This document shows positions 52,227 to 52,330 of a stretch of DNA of 52,330 nt, piece after piece; positions within the stretch are counted from its first letter, which is position 1, and every line of letters starts with the position of its first letter. The notes below the pieces were generated by a model, which had not been told where the DNA came from, did not search any database, and saw only the letters and a program-made list of their open reading frames with translations. Source of the stretch: an uncultured Erysipelotrichaceae bacterium (GTDB lineage Bacteria > Bacillota_I > Bacilli_A > Erysipelotrichales > Erysipelotrichaceae); contig CACYXJ010000028.1 in the NCBI GenBank assembly GCA_902778375.1, positions 9,355 to 61,684 on the forward strand. Reading direction: 5' to 3'. The translations under genes were made by a program, and so were the position numbers.

Positions 52227-52330
52227 CTATGGATGAATTACTATTTTAAGCGCAACACATGACCTCCGGCATATAAAAACGCCCACAGGTTCAAATGATA
52301 GAATGTGAGTGACCAAACTTACATCATCAG

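Overview
The window looks like chromosomal DNA from a saccharolytic, gut-type Bacillota, most likely of the Erysipelotrichaceae, with roughly balanced base composition. The reasons are the RpoC C-terminus, the LplB/YtcP-type sugar ABC transporter with a separate MsmK-type ATPase and a YesL protein, many TG-N-TATAAT promoters, AGGAGG ribosome sites, and a tRNA gene without an encoded CCA. The family assignment is an inference from gene style, not from a marker-gene comparison.

Layout. 1-754: end of rpoC and its terminator. 774-7191 (minus strand): LacI regulator, YesL, a membrane-anchored protein, the MsmK-type ATPase, then a ParB-like/BMP-like fusion and a metallophosphoesterase. 7192-7719: a regulatory region with repeated TGTGCAAA sites. 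7720-12993: a two-permease, lipoprotein and GH32 operon for sucrose or fructo-oligosaccharides; the MsmK ATPase across the divide probably powers it. 13045-13118: tRNA-Pro(GGG). 13282-16866: aldo/keto reductase, NTF2-like protein, flavodoxin, TetR, acetyltransferase and a second NTF2-like gene. 16872-18391 (minus): Gfo/Idh oxidoreductase and a small peptide with a double-glycine leader. 18795-21605: two stand-alone PTS IIB proteins, a Gfo/Idh-UPF0303 fusion and RpiB. 21644-27233: GH5 cellulase lipoprotein, AcpS, membrane GDPD, a structured small RNA with a 15-codon ORF, and a GH1 phospho-beta-glucosidase.

27295-32797 is a branched-chain amino acid ABC operon (livKHMGF plus a CBS-ACT protein). 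Its livM has an internal deletion and a frameshift. 32846-43585 holds a ZIP transporter, two small unknown proteins, an M20 amidohydrolase, ArgS, a heterodimeric ABC exporter, an Rpn-type nuclease with a plausible in-frame internal gene, and a glycosyltransferase. 43742-52224 holds a divergent membrane pyrophosphatase, a MATE transporter, an AlkD-like protein, a membrane-SseB protein, an amidohydrolase and glutamate dehydrogenase behind a leader ORF.

How parts work together. Extracellular and imported glucans and fructans feed glycolysis through GH5, GH1 and GH32. A 38-nt element is shared by the livK and gdhA promoters, which suggests that amino-acid uptake and glutamate metabolism answer to one regulator. 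The strongest leads for new biology are the structured RNA at 25477-25653, the shared livK/gdhA element with the gdhA leader ORF, the gene-within-gene Rpn nuclease, the orphan double-glycine peptide and the Gfo/Idh-UPF0303 fusion.
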